From Sedimentisphaerales bacterium (GTDB lineage: Bacteria; Planctomycetota; Phycisphaerae; Sedimentisphaerales; Anaerobacaceae), in contig JAFGLV010000103.1 in the NCBI GenBank assembly GCA_016927855.1, forward strand, positions 1-48,011: 48,011 bases of DNA, in the 5' to 3' direction. Within the stretch, counting starts at the first letter, position 1, and each line of letters starts with the position of its first letter. Positions 1-10,258 of the stretch are shown here, piece after piece. The notes under the pieces are model-generated. The model had not been told where the DNA came from, made no database searches, and worked only from the letters and a program-made list of their open reading frames with translations. The position numbers and the translations under genes are program-made.

Positions 1-553
1 ATGAGATCCAGCATACTCATAATCTCCTTGCCCTCTACTCTAATTATCGGCAAGGAACTGTCTCACTCATTCTGACACAGAGGGCAACCAAGTCTGCTTC
101 ACGAATCAAAACCTCCTCATGCAGAAGGCAACTAACCACCAACTCCGAGAGGAACGTCTGGCAGAAGCGCGGCTTGAAAACACTACGGTTGAGGTTGGTT
201 AGGATGAGACGTTGTTTCTGCATTGTTTCCTCTCCACATCAACTCGGACAGTCAGGGTTTATCCTCGTAGTCAGACAGATCACTCTGATTCCAAAAATCG
301 CTTATCTCCCCATATGCTCTGGCCTTGGACGCACTACTCTCCCGTGGATGATGCTTCTCTCATTATAATTTCTTCGCATGTCTTCTTCTCTCCCTTGGTC
401 TTCGTACACCTGATTCTGGCGTGGATATGGGCGATTGTCAAGGTCCGTGAGTTCTATTGTCTGCCTTGGGTGGTCATGTATTTTCTCATGCCTCCATAAC
501 ACAGGCCAAGTCACCACACGGACCCCGGATCACGGGCAGGATGCCCGCGTTCC
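1..553. other. Non-coding left edge
   Basis: No convincing gene is seen here. The short open frames on both strands have no ribosome-binding site, no recognisable domain and poor codon bias. The stretch is less GC-rich than the neighbouring genes. Close to the helicase stop, positions 531-547 hold a small palindrome (CACGGGC, then AGGAT, then GCCCG). It matches the right-hand hairpin of the repeat at 21560-21665 and may be a solo fragment of that family, or the helicase terminator hairpin without a T-run. Confidence 0.5.
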
Positions 554-3500
554 TCAGCGATTGCGCAGCAGGTCGATCAGCTCGTCGGCGGTGAGGGTGT
601 GGGCGGTGTCGGTGCCCTCCAGCAAGGAATCCGCCAGGTCGCGTTTGGCGTGGTGGAGTTGGACGATCTTCTCTTCGATGGTCTCGGCGGCGACCAGGCG
701 ATAGACCGTCACGGGACGGGTCTGGCCGATACGGTGGGCGCGGTCCGACGCCTGGTCCTCGACGGCGGGGTTCCACCAGGGGTCCATGTGAATGACGAAG
801 TCGGCCGCGGTCAGGTTCAAGCCCAGACCTCCTGCCTTCAGCGAGATCAGGAACAGGTCGCCTTCGCCATTCTGGAAGGCGTCGATCCGCTTTTGGCGGG
901 TCTTTGCAGGCGTCCGGCCGTCCAGGTACTGATAGCGGATCTTCCGCGCGTCCAGGTGCTCGCGCAGCAGAGTCAAGTGATCGACGAACTGTGAGAAGAC
1001 CAGAGCCTTGTGCTGGTTTTCGAGCAACTCATCGACCAACTCGGCAAAGGCTTCGAGTTTCGAGCCGGTCAGGCCGCAGTCGGGCACGACGAGGCGCGGG
1101 TTGCAGCAACACCGGCGCAGCTTCATCAGCTCCGCCAGGACCTGGATGTGGGCCTGGCCTTTGTCCAGGTCGCGGATGCCGTCGAGACGCTCCAAGGCGC
1201 GCTGGCGCAGCGACTCGTGCAAGGCGCGCTCCCGCTCGCTCAACTCCACCAGGCGCATCATCTCGGTACGAGGCGGCAGGTCTTCGAGTACCTGCGACTT
1301 GGTCCGCCTGAGGATGAAGGGCTGGACGAGCGCCTTGAGCGCCGCGCGGGCATGCGGATCGCGTCCCAACTCGATGGGACGCACAAAACGCTCCTGGAAG
1401 CGTTCCTCCGAGCCGAGCAGACCGGGGTTGATGAAGCGAAACAGGTTCCACAACTCCGCCAAGCGGTTCTCAATGGGTGTGCCAGTGCAGATCATGAGGA
1501 AATCACCCGTCAGCGTCATCGCGGCCGACGACCGCTTCGTCGCGGCGTTCTTGATCGCCTGGGCTTCATCCAGAACGATCGTGGCGAAATGCACGTCCTT
1601 GAGCGCGTCGGCCTCTTGCTGGAGGATGGTGTACGAGCAGATCAACAGATCGAACGGCCCGAGGTTCTTGAGGACGTCGTCGCGGCGACCGTGGTCGGCG
1701 AGCCCGAAGCGGATCGGACGCAGGGTCGGAGCGAACCGCAACGTTTCGCTCACCCAATTGGCACAGACGCTGGTCGGCGCCACCACCAGCGTCGGTCCCT
1801 TCGCACCGCGATGCACGACCAGCGCCAAAGCCTCGAGCGTCTTGCCCAAGCCCATGTCGTCGGCCAGGCACGCGCCGGCGCCCCACTCCGCCAGGCGCGC
1901 CAACCAGAGGAAAGCGTCCTGCTGGTAGGGACGAAGGCTTGCCTGGAGCGTTGACGGGATCGGCACCTGGTAGGATTCGACCGCGCGAAACCGCTCGACG
2001 CAGGCGTTGAACGCGGCATCCGCCTCGAAGCGTCCGACCTCGTCTCGCCACTGCTGAAGGCCGATGGCCGCCAGCGGGTGCACGCGCAGCGCGCCGCCCT
2101 TACGGACCGATTGACCGCTGATCGCGAGGGCCTGCAATTGCTTGCGGAGCTGTCGCGACAGCGCCACGTACTGGTCTTTGCCGATCGCAATGAACCGACC
2201 GTCGGTCTTCTCGATCTGATCGAGCAAGGTCTGCATCTGGACCATGAGGTCTTGATCGATCTGCACCTTGCCTTCGACCTCGAACCAGTTCTGGGCAGAG
2301 CGCACGGAAAACTGGAACTGCCCGACCGAGACCGGCCGGACCGTGATCGGATCGCCCTTGGGCCATTCCACCGTCACGAGTTCGGGCGGGACCTCCAGCA
2401 ACTGCTCGAGCAGCTCCAGGGCCGCCCAGGGGTCGTCCAGAACCCAGGTATAGTCACGATCGGCTTCCGTCCCCAACCTCGGCACGGCTTGAAGAACCTG
2501 GGCGGCGCGGGCTCTCTCTTCCCTGAGAGCGCGCTGGCTCTGAAGGGTTCGACCCGCCACCGACTCGATCAGGTGCGCGTTGCCGACGCCCGGGCTGAAC
2601 GCGCGCTGCGACTGCTGCCCCAGCGGGACAACGATCATCTCCGCCTGAAGACCTTCGGCGAAACGCTGCAACCGCAGGTGGGGTTGGCAATCAGGTTCGA
2701 CGGTCTCAGCTTCGGCGCCGGTCAGCGCGACGTCGGACTGGATCGCGATGTGCTTGGACAGCCCGCGCAAACGGTCGAGCGTCTGTTTGGAGTGATCCTG
2801 CGGAACCACCGCTCCGTGGGGACCGAGAATCTCAGCCATCTTCATGTGCAGCGGCTGGAACGTCACGACGCGCAGCCGCACCGGCGACTCCTTGATGATG
2901 AGCCGGTTGTTGCTGTAGTAGTCATCGAGGTGGGGATACGGACCCATCGTGATGCGCAGCTTGCCGGCGCCGGGCACGATGTGCAACTCCGGCGTGCTGC
3001 TCACGATTTCCACCGGGATGCGCGGCGCGTCCTCCCAGAAGACATTGGGATGACCCGCTAACGCGCTGAGCGCCTTTTCCGTGTCTATCTCGTAGGTGAC
3101 GCCGCCATAATAGCCCCGGCTCGTCGCGCTGACGGCAGACAGTGCCGCCTTGTCCTGATCCGTCAGGTAGGTCAATCCCTCTGGGTCGGGATTGACCAGG
3201 CGACGCAGCGCCACCTCCCGTCCCTTGGTCCAGCCTCCGGCTTTGGTGCGTTTCTGCTCGACCGGCACCACGCGAACCTGTTCCGGCCAGGGTTCCGACA
3301 GCTTCCAGCCCAGCCGGACCGGTCTCTGCTGAGACGCCGCGTGGGCCTCCTGGGCTCCCCGAACGAGCTCCTCCAGAGCGCGGACCTGGCTCTCCCACAT
3401 CTCTTTGACCGCCCAAAGCTCCGACAGGTCCCGCGCCGGACCCTGCTGGAAGGACGCCTCCGCGCGGCCGGCATACTGGGGCAGCTCCACGCCCAGCTTG

Positions 3501-4855
3501 CGCATCAGGCATGAAACCTGCATCACGGGCCAGCGGGCCCCCTGCTTGTCGCACTGGTCCAGGAGAGCTTCCGCACAGGTGCAGGCTTCGCCTTTGCGAT
3601 TCTTGAGCGCCCTGGTGTTCGACGCGTACAAGCAATACAGCATCTGCATCAGGCAAGCCGCCAGGGTTGCCAGCGAACGCTCCGGACGCAACGAGATCTG
3701 TGGCAGCGACGCTTGATTTCGCTCGCGGCCCTCGTGAAAGTCCAACAGCGCCGCCAGGAAGCAGTAGGCCGGGAGGTATGCCGAGTCGGCCCGGCCGTCG
3801 GCCATCCAGTTCAGCCAGGTCCGCGCCAATTGGCGGTCCTCCGGCTGCTCCGACTGGACCAACAGCAGCATGTGCAGCAACGCCGGGAAGCTGCCCAGGT
3901 AGTGCAAGTGGTCGCGTTTGGCCTTGCCGGCACGACGGACGGCTTGCCCATACGCCTGGCGCGCCGTCTGGAGGTCGCCCGACAGGAGCGCCAACATGCC
4001 TCGGATCAGGTCCGTGTCCAGATCGCCGAATTCCTCCAATAGCTTCGACGCACCGACCAGGTCGCCAGCCAGAACATCGCGCTCCGCCAGATGGTTGACG
4101 CACATCTGCAGCAGACCCTTGTCGAAGGCGGGTCGCTCGGCGTCGATCTTGGCGCGCCCATACGCAAAGACCGGATGTCCCAGGGCCAGGGTGTACGTCG
4201 CATGGTGCAGGATGGTGTAGAGCATCTCATGGCGATACGCAGGCGGCAGGCGGTCCAGATACTGAGGTTGGAAAGGCTGGGCACAGACTGCCGACAGCAC
4301 GTTGACCAACGATCTGGTCTGCTCGTCCTGCTCGCAAAGCGCACCGAGGCGCTCCAGCTCGTCCAGGTCGCCGGCTTCGAGGGCCAGGAAGACGTCGCGG
4401 CAAGCATGAGCGAACGAAACGAAGCGGCGCCGGCCCCATTGATGCTCCCAGGTGTGCGCAGCCAGCTCGGCTGGGATGGCCCGCTTGAGGGCCTGCCCCA
4501 GGCGCTGCACCCACCCTTTACGACGAGCCGTCTCTAGGATGTCCCCGCGGGCTTCTGGGACACAGAAGGGCGAGTTCGAGCTCCACGTCTCCAGTAGTCC
4601 CTTCTGCTTGAGGTGTCTCACGCACGTGCCGGCCTTCTGGAGGGTGAGAACCGAGCCGTCCGGCATCGTCATGCCGGCCTGTTTCAAGGCCCGCACCACG
4701 TCGCTCTGGGGCAAGGGTCCGAAGGCCAGCGCGTAGACCGTCAGCACGGCCTCATCCAGACTGGTCGGCAGTCCCACTTCCAACGAGCGTGAGCCTCCTT
4801 TCAGCGGCTCCAGCTTGGGTTTTCTTGACTGAGATCGATCCTGGGCCATCTCCAC
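554..4855 (-). CDS. Large SNF2-family DNA-dependent ATPase/helicase
   Basis: A SWI2/SNF2 superfamily 2 translocase of about 1433 residues. The ATPase core is C-terminal. Walker A DDMGLGKT lies near residue 1001, motif II DEAQ near 1094, and CTGTPIEN follows as motif III. The second RecA lobe begins near LVFSQFVDHL (about 1285) and ends in the QASDRAHRIGQTRPV motif VI. The first part of the protein has a winged-helix-like segment (around residues 30-90). The middle is a long Leu/Ala-rich helical region that may form TPR-like repeats. GTG at 4855 is chosen because GGAGGTG lies 8 nt upstream; ATG 4849 and GTG 4882 are alternatives. SNF2 proteins remodel protein-DNA complexes; the substrate here is unknown. 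No methylase, nuclease or other defence partner is adjacent, so a DISARM-type role is not supported. Confidence 0.93.
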   Translation of the reverse strand: MEMAQDRSQSRKPKLEPLKGGSRSLEVGLPTSLDEAVLTVYALAFGPLPQSDVVRALKQAGMTMPDGSVLTLQKAGTCVRHLKQKGLLETWSSNSPFCVPEARGDILETARRKGWVQRLGQALKRAIPAELAAHTWEHQWGRRRFVSFAHACRDVFLALEAGDLDELERLGALCEQDEQTRSLVNVLSAVCAQPFQPQYLDRLPPAYRHEMLYTILHHATYTLALGHPVFAYGRAKIDAERPAFDKGLLQMCVNHLAERDVLAGDLVGASKLLEEFGDLDTDLIRGMLALLSGDLQTARQAYGQAVRRAGKAKRDHLHYLGSFPALLHMLLLVQSEQPEDRQLARTWLNWMADGRADSAYLPAYCFLAALLDFHEGRERNQASLPQISLRPERSLATLAACLMQMLYCLYASNTRALKNRKGEACTCAEALLDQCDKQGARWPVMQVSCLMRKLGVELPQYAGRAEASFQQGPARDLSELWAVKEMWESQVRALEELVRGAQEAHAASQQRPVRLGWKLSEPWPEQVRVVPVEQKRTKAGGWTKGREVALRRLVNPDPEGLTYLTDQDKAALSAVSATSRGYYGGVTYEIDTEKALSALAGHPNVFWEDAPRIPVEIVSSTPELHIVPGAGKLRITMGPYPHLDDYYSNNRLIIKESPVRLRVVTFQPLHMKMAEILGPHGAVVPQDHSKQTLDRLRGLSKHIAIQSDVALTGAEAETVEPDCQPHLRLQRFAEGLQAEMIVVPLGQQSQRAFSPGVGNAHLIESVAGRTLQSQRALREERARAAQVLQAVPRLGTEADRDYTWVLDDPWAALELLEQLLEVPPELVTVEWPKGDPITVRPVSVGQFQFSVRSAQNWFEVEGKVQIDQDLMVQMQTLLDQIEKTDGRFIAIGKDQYVALSRQLRKQLQALAISGQSVRKGGALRVHPLAAIGLQQWRDEVGRFEADAAFNACVERFRAVESYQVPIPSTLQASLRPYQQDAFLWLARLAEWGAGACLADDMGLGKTLEALALVVHRGAKGPTLVVAPTSVCANWVSETLRFAPTLRPIRFGLADHGRRDDVLKNLGPFDLLICSYTILQQEADALKDVHFATIVLDEAQAIKNAATKRSSAAMTLTGDFLMICTGTPIENRLAELWNLFRFINPGLLGSEERFQERFVRPIELGRDPHARAALKALVQPFILRRTKSQVLEDLPPRTEMMRLVELSERERALHESLRQRALERLDGIRDLDKGQAHIQVLAELMKLRRCCCNPRLVVPDCGLTGSKLEAFAELVDELLENQHKALVFSQFVDHLTLLREHLDARKIRYQYLDGRTPAKTRQKRIDAFQNGEGDLFLISLKAGGLGLNLTAADFVIHMDPWWNPAVEDQASDRAHRIGQTRPVTVYRLVAAETIEEKIVQLHHAKRDLADSLLEGTDTAHTLTADELIDLLRNR

Positions 4856-5252
4856 CTGAACGTCACCTCCCTGAGTCGGCACTGCTCGGGAACTACGTCA
4901 AGAGCCGTCACGGTCACGAGCGAACCAGCCTCGCTCTCCCGGCTCTCGGGCCCTCAGTCTACTGCATGGAACATGTCATCGCAAGGATGCACCCTGTTCT
5001 TGGACATGGACACCAGACGCCCGTCGAGCTTGGTTGTCGCTCCGAACTGCAAATGGGTCATCCTCACATCGACGGTCCTTCTATCCCAAATTCCTCTCTT
5101 TCGCCAGAATGACTACAGAAACGAGTTCAGGATTGCCGAATCACCATACGACAGGCCCCCTTGCGGGCAAGTTGCATCCTCAACGATGCTCACCTCGATA
5201 CTGAGGACAATCTGGGGAAAACGAAGTACGCCGAATGCAGGAGGCTGTGCAA
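4856..5252. other. Divergent spacer between helicase and aminotransferase genes
   Basis: This spacer must hold the promoters for the leftward helicase and the rightward aminotransferase. I could not find a convincing -35/-10 pair for either. No small gene or repeat is evident. The only clear signal is AGGAGG at 5239-5244, an ideal Shine-Dalgarno sequence for the ATG at 5253. Confidence 0.45.
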
Positions 5253-6626
5253 ATGGCGGACGAGATGTTAGAATACTTGACTACCGTGGACCGAAGAGGC
5301 TCCTGGCAGGTCGTGCCTGTGGGCGCCTCAGGTCAGGGTGGACCCGTCGGGGCCAACAACATAGAAACGACGATACAGGTTCTGAGCATGTGGGAAACGA
5401 ACGATAATACGGAATACAGGATCGAACCAGCGGCAAGGATTACCCGGTTGCCGCCTTACCTGTTTGGGCGGATAAACGCGCTGAAGCTTGCCATGCGGCA
5501 GCAAGGCGCCGACATCATCGACCTGGCGATGGGCAACCCCGCCGACGGGGCGCCGCAGATCGTGATCGACAAGCTTTGCGAAGCAGCCCAGGATCCGCGC
5601 AACCATCGCTACAGCGCCTCCAAGGGCATCACGAGTCTGCGCCGGGAGATGGCCAAAAAGTACGCGCGGAAGTGGAACGTCGAGCTCAATCATGAGACCG
5701 AGGTGCTCGCCTGCATCGGCTCCAAAGAGGGCTTCAGCCACCTGTGCCTGGCGATGCTGGGCCCAGGCGATACCGCAGTCGTTCCCGACCCCGCCTTCCC
5801 CATCCACAACTATGGTGTCGTGCTGGCCGGTGCGAACGTCATCACGGTCCCCTTGGGCAACGATCAGAAGTTCCTCGACACCATTGCGATGGTCTGCGAG
5901 CATCTGTTCCCCAAGCCCAAACTGCTGATCTTGAACTATCCGCACAATCCGACCACGATGACGGTCGACGACGGTTTCTTCGAGACGGTGGTCGACTTGG
6001 CCAGGCGCTTCAAGTTCACCGTGATCCACGACTTCGCGTACGGCGAGACCGTCTTCGACGGCTACCAGGCACCCAGCTTCCTGTCGGCCAAGGGCGCCAA
6101 GGACGTCGGCGTCGAGTTCACGACGATGAGCAAGCCCTACAACATGGCCGGCTTCCGCGTGGGCTTCGTCGCGGGCAACCGCCAGATGATCGAATACCTC
6201 GCGACGATCAAGGGCTACTACGACTATGGCATCTTTCAGGCGATCCAGATCGCCGGCATTATCGCGATGAGGCACTGCGAGGAGACCATTCGCGTGCAGA
6301 ATGAGATCTACCGCGCCCGGCGGGACGTCGTCTGCGAAGCGCTGGAGCGGATCGGCTGGCGCGTGGACAAGCCCCGGGCCGGCATGTTCGTCTGGGCCCG
6401 TGTCCCGGATGAGCACCTGCGCGGCAAGGGCACGATCGACTTCGCCATGGACCTGATGGAGCACGCCGAAGTAGCCATGTCGCCCGGCGGCGCCTTCGGC
6501 GAAGGCGGCGAGGGCTACATGCGCATCGCGCTGGTGGAAAACGAGCAGCGCCTCCGCCAGGCGGTCCGCAATATCAACCGCTACCTCCAAGAAAAGCCCA
6601 TCCGCAAAGCCAAGGCCACGAAATAG
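5253..6626 (+). CDS. PLP-dependent class I/II aminotransferase, AlaC-like
   Basis: A fold-type I aminotransferase closest to the AlaC/LL-diaminopimelate aminotransferase group; glutamate-pyruvate transamination is the likely reaction. Family features include RITRLPPYLF near the start of homology, IDLAMGNPADGAPQ, the cofactor-contacting NYPHNPTT, and TTMSKPYNMAGFRVGF, which contains the Schiff-base lysine encoded at 6132-6134. The C-terminal small domain ends in GEGYMRIALVENEQRLRQA. Start choice is open. ATG 5253 has a perfect AGGAGG 8 nt upstream, but family homology begins only near 5430. ATG 5388 has no Shine-Dalgarno sequence and would remove a 45-residue extension with weaker codon bias. 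The exact amino-donor specificity cannot be read from sequence. Confidence 0.9.
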   Translation: MADEMLEYLTTVDRRGSWQVVPVGASGQGGPVGANNIETTIQVLSMWETNDNTEYRIEPAARITRLPPYLFGRINALKLAMRQQGADIIDLAMGNPADGAPQIVIDKLCEAAQDPRNHRYSASKGITSLRREMAKKYARKWNVELNHETEVLACIGSKEGFSHLCLAMLGPGDTAVVPDPAFPIHNYGVVLAGANVITVPLGNDQKFLDTIAMVCEHLFPKPKLLILNYPHNPTTMTVDDGFFETVVDLARRFKFTVIHDFAYGETVFDGYQAPSFLSAKGAKDVGVEFTTMSKPYNMAGFRVGFVAGNRQMIEYLATIKGYYDYGIFQAIQIAGIIAMRHCEETIRVQNEIYRARRDVVCEALERIGWRVDKPRAGMFVWARVPDEHLRGKGTIDFAMDLMEHAEVAMSPGGAFGEGGEGYMRIALVENEQRLRQAVRNINRYLQEKPIRKAKATK

Positions 6627-6829
6627 CGTCGCTAAACAAAGGCCTTTCCACCTTGCTGCCTGAAGGCGTGAGCGCGGCGCTGTTGTCGCCAGTTTCGCCG
6701 ATTGCGCCCCAAACAGAAAAGCACACCGTGAATTGCGACGTGCGCGGTTGAAATCCGCGCTGCGACATGCTGTAATCGTGTGCGACGGCAGTAGAACCTC
6801 CTGTCGATACCGATTTGTGAGGGCGTGAC

Positions 6830-9751
6830 ATGAAGCTGCAATCCTTCCTGGTCTGGTCCGTTCTTGCGGGCATAATCTCTTTTCCGGCATTTCTCGAGGC
6901 CGCATCGTTCTATTCGACGCGTCTGGACGACCCGGCGGCGGTGTACCTGACGGCTGAGGAGTTCTCCGTCCATGGCGATGGCGTGGGTGACGATTCCGAC
7001 GCGCTCCAGCAGGCCATCGACAAGGTCGCATCGAGCACCGGTGCTGGGGTCCTGTTCGTCCCGCCCGGGACGTATCGCCTGACGAAGACCGTCTATGTCT
7101 GGCCCGGCGTCCGGCTGATCGGCTATGGCGAGAAGCGACCTGTCTTGACCCTGGGCCCGAATACGCCAGGTTTTCAGGAGGGAGAGGACAAATACATGTT
7201 GTTCTTCTCCGGCGGGCGCGGGCGAGGCGACGGACCGCCTCGGGATGGCGGGGCCGGCACCTTCTACGGCGCCATGAGCAACATCGACATCGAGATCGGG
7301 CCGGGCAATCCCGCCGCGATCGGCATCCGCTTCCATGTCGCACAGCACTCGTATCTGTCCCACATGGACTTCCGGCTCGGCTCCGCTCGGGCAGGGTTGA
7401 AGGACATCGGCAACGAGGTCGAGGACCTGCATTTCCACGGTGGCCAGTTCGCAATCGTTACGCGAAGGTCCGCTCCCGGCTGGCCCATCCTGGTCATCGA
7501 CTGCACGTTCGAAGGCCAGAACGCCGGAGCGATCAGTTGCGACGAAGCCGGACTGGCCGTCGTGCGGCCTCAATTCAAAAACGTCCCGACGGCGGTCTCC
7601 ATCGTGCCCGAAAAGCCCGATGAACTCTGGATCAGCGATGCGCGGATGGAGAATGTCACCGGCCCGGCGATCAGCAGCAGCAACGAGGACAGCGCCCGGA
7701 CTCAGATCAACCTGCAAAACGTCGTCTGCAGAAACGTCCCGGTCCTGGCGAAGTTCCGCGAGAGCGGCAGGACTATCGCGGCACCGGGTTTCGCTTACCA
7801 AGTTGAGCAGTTCTCTCACGGGCTCCACATCACCGGTCTGGGTGTCGCGCGCCAAATCAGGACCACCTGGATCGCCCACGAGGCAGAAGATCTGCCAGCG
7901 CCGGCGCAATCGGATATCCCCGATCTCCCCGACCGCTCGACGTGGGTCAGTGTCAAGACGCTGGGCGCCGTCGGCGACGGCCGGACCGACGACACCGCCG
8001 CTCTCAGGGAAGCGATCTCCAAGCACCGCACGCTCTACTTCCCGATGGGCTGGTACAACGTCAGCGACACTTTGCAGCTCAGGCCCGACACCGTGCTGAT
8101 CGGCCTGCATCCCTCGACTACGGTAATCAACCTGCCCGACGACACACCCGCCTTCCAAGGCTCGGGCGAGCCGAAACCCGTCATCGAGGCACCCCAAGGC
8201 GGAACCAACATCATCACCGGTATCGGCGTCTACACCGGCGCGACCAATCTGCGCGCGGTCGGCATCAAGTGGATGGCCGGCGCGAACTCAATGGTCAACG
8301 ACGTTCGCCTGCACGGCGGGCACGGCACCAGCGTTCCAGGCCAACGCAGCCGGGGCTTCGGCCGGCTCGGCAACCGCGACGCGTGGAACAGCCAGCACGC
8401 CAGCCTGTGGGTCACTGACGGTGGCGGCGGGACCTTCAAGGACATCTGGACGCCCAGCCCCTACGCCAGCAGTGGCATGGAGATTTCCGACACGACCACG
8501 AGCGGCCGCGTCTACGCGATGTCCATCGAACACCACGTCAGTAACGAGGTCGTGATCCGCAACGCCTCGAACTGGCGTTTCTACGCGATGCAGTTCGAGG
8601 AAGAACGCGAGGAAGGCCCAAAGGCGCTGCCGCTGAAGATCGACCGTTCGAGCAACCTCCAGTTCGCCAACACTTTCTTCTATCGCGTGATCAGTTGCTT
8701 CGTGCCGTTTCCGCATGCGGTCGAGGTCAGCGATTCGCGTGATATCCGCTTCCGCAACGTCCACTGCTATAGCAACAGCAAGGTCTCGTTCGACAGCACG
8801 ATCTTCGACGCCACCGCCGATGTCGAGGTGCGTGACAACGAATACGCCGTGCTGGATATCACGGGCATTCCGGCCTCCTCGCGCCCGGCGATGGGCTCGA
8901 CTGTCCTGGCCGAAGGCGCCCAGGTCGAGAAGCTCGCCGACGGCTTCCTGAACGTCGCCGGCGCCGCCGTGGACAGCGAGGGCAACGTCTATTTCGCCGA
9001 CGCGCGCGAGAATCGCATCTACCGCTGGTCACAGGAGAAACAGCAGGTCGAGCGGGTTCGCGAGATCGAGCAGCAGCCCGTCAATCTGGCCTTCGACCAG
9101 GCAGGCAATCTGCTCGTCGTCGCATACGAGGGCAACGGCACGGTTCTGGCGTTCCAGCCGGACGCCACCGACAGCGAGATCGCCACCCTTGAGCCGCAAT
9201 CCGCAGCGCCGCGCCCACGCATGACGGCGGCCCTGTCGGTGAATCGTTGGATGGGCGATTCAGGGTTCCTGCGGGACTCGACCGTGCAGAAACCGTCGCA
9301 TTACATCTCGCCCGACCGCACGACGTTCATCGCGGCCGGGCAGGACTTCACCAGCGGCGCCGTGCAATGGGGCACCAAGATGGCCGACGTGCTGCGCGCC
9401 TTCGCTCTGGCGCCGGCGCCGACGGGCCGACGCTTCTACGTCACCAACGAAGCGGAGCTGAAGACCTGGTCGTTCGCCGTCGATCCCGACGGGACCTTAT
9501 CCGACCCCAAGCTGTTCGCCCAGGAAGGAGGCGAGTGCGTCACTGTCGACGAGAAGGGCAACGTCTATCTCGCCGCCGGCCAAATCTTCGTCTTCGACCC
9601 GTCAGGCAAGCAGATCGACACCATCGCCGTCCCCCAGCGCCCCACGTCATTGGCCTTTGGCGGCGCCGACCGTAAGACCCTCTTCATCACCGCCCGCTCG
9701 GCCCTCTACAGCGTCCGCACTCGCTTCGCCGGCGCAACCACCAGAAAATAG
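6830..9751 (+). CDS. Secreted pectin-lyase-fold (double beta-helix) protein with beta-propeller tail
   Basis: A 973-residue exported protein. Residues 1-25 form a signal peptide (MKLQSF, hydrophobic core, cleavage near FLEAAS). Two right-handed beta-helix modules of the Pectate_lyase_3 (GH28-related) type follow. The first begins near residue 43 (VHGDGVGDDSDALQQAID, then GVLFVPPGTYRL). The second begins near 372 (TLGAVGDGRTDDTAALREAI, then LYFPMGWYNV). The paired GDGxxDDTxAL and FPxGxY motifs mark each module start. From about residue 700 an SMP-30/NHL-like propeller appears, with DSEGNVYFADARENRIYRW and DEKGNVYLAAGQIFVFDPSG. Such proteins act on plant or algal polysaccharides outside the cell. 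I cannot assign the substrate or say whether both helices are catalytic. A GAGGG-type ribosome site precedes the ATG. Confidence 0.88.
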   Translation: MKLQSFLVWSVLAGIISFPAFLEAASFYSTRLDDPAAVYLTAEEFSVHGDGVGDDSDALQQAIDKVASSTGAGVLFVPPGTYRLTKTVYVWPGVRLIGYGEKRPVLTLGPNTPGFQEGEDKYMLFFSGGRGRGDGPPRDGGAGTFYGAMSNIDIEIGPGNPAAIGIRFHVAQHSYLSHMDFRLGSARAGLKDIGNEVEDLHFHGGQFAIVTRRSAPGWPILVIDCTFEGQNAGAISCDEAGLAVVRPQFKNVPTAVSIVPEKPDELWISDARMENVTGPAISSSNEDSARTQINLQNVVCRNVPVLAKFRESGRTIAAPGFAYQVEQFSHGLHITGLGVARQIRTTWIAHEAEDLPAPAQSDIPDLPDRSTWVSVKTLGAVGDGRTDDTAALREAISKHRTLYFPMGWYNVSDTLQLRPDTVLIGLHPSTTVINLPDDTPAFQGSGEPKPVIEAPQGGTNIITGIGVYTGATNLRAVGIKWMAGANSMVNDVRLHGGHGTSVPGQRSRGFGRLGNRDAWNSQHASLWVTDGGGGTFKDIWTPSPYASSGMEISDTTTSGRVYAMSIEHHVSNEVVIRNASNWRFYAMQFEEEREEGPKALPLKIDRSSNLQFANTFFYRVISCFVPFPHAVEVSDSRDIRFRNVHCYSNSKVSFDSTIFDATADVEVRDNEYAVLDITGIPASSRPAMGSTVLAEGAQVEKLADGFLNVAGAAVDSEGNVYFADARENRIYRWSQEKQQVERVREIEQQPVNLAFDQAGNLLVVAYEGNGTVLAFQPDATDSEIATLEPQSAAPRPRMTAALSVNRWMGDSGFLRDSTVQKPSHYISPDRTTFIAAGQDFTSGAVQWGTKMADVLRAFALAPAPTGRRFYVTNEAELKTWSFAVDPDGTLSDPKLFAQEGGECVTVDEKGNVYLAAGQIFVFDPSGKQIDTIAVPQRPTSLAFGGADRKTLFITARSALYSVRTRFAGATTRK

Positions 9752-9856
9752 TTGTGAATGCTGGACAGACCTCCCCCACGACAGTCGCTTCATCACATAC
9801 GGCGCCTTGGCGGACACCGACGCGCCCAGATGAATCTGCGTCTCCTACAGATTCGT

Positions 9857-10258
9857 CTATCCGTTGGAATACTCCCTCTTGTCCGGGATCACGCCGCGTA
9901 CGCCACCTTCCGGTCGCGCTATGTCGCCATCACGCCGGGGAATGAGATGAATGTGGGCATGCATGATGGTCTGACCGGCACTCTTCCCACAGTTGACTCC
10001 AATATTGAAACCTGTGACCGCCGGGTCAGAGGCCTCGATCTTGCGACGCAAGAGTTGAATCAACCGGTCGGCATCCTTCTTCTCTTCGGATGTCATCGAG
10101 AAGAAATCGCGCGTGTGGCGCGTTGGAACGACTAACATGTGGCCCTCGGTCACCGGATGTTCGTCTGCGATGGCCACGACCGTACCGCATCGTTCCACCA
10201 CCTTCGCTTCGATATGCGGCGGGCAGAAGGAGCATCGGTGTGGACGACCTGAAGTCAT
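9857..10258 (-). CDS. HIT-family nucleotide hydrolase
   Basis: A 133-residue histidine-triad protein. The triad H100-A-H102-I-H104-L-I is complete, with H102 the expected nucleophile. It is preceded by NIGVNCGKSAGQTIMHAHIH, as in Ap4A hydrolase-like HIT enzymes. C9 and C12 (RCSFC) near the start may be half of a structural metal site. These proteins hydrolyse dinucleoside polyphosphates or nucleoside phosphoramidates. The ATG overlaps the stop of the upstream 57-codon gene by ATGA, so translation is probably coupled. It is the last gene of a four-gene minus-strand operon headed by trmO. Confidence 0.92.
   Translation of the reverse strand: MTSGRPHRCSFCPPHIEAKVVERCGTVVAIADEHPVTEGHMLVVPTRHTRDFFSMTSEEKKDADRLIQLLRRKIEASDPAVTGFNIGVNCGKSAGQTIMHAHIHLIPRRDGDIARPEGGVRGVIPDKREYSNG

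Noticed and set aside
554..4855. SNF2 helicase as part of a DISARM-like defence system
   Set aside because: No methyltransferase, DUF1998, PLD or other DISARM/BREX partner is nearby; the neighbours are metabolic.
5328..7454. Very long open frame (708 codons) on the minus strand across the aminotransferase and pectin-lyase genes
   Set aside because: It is the antisense of two well-supported plus-strand genes. Long antisense frames are common at high GC, and the translation is Arg/His-rich with no domain.
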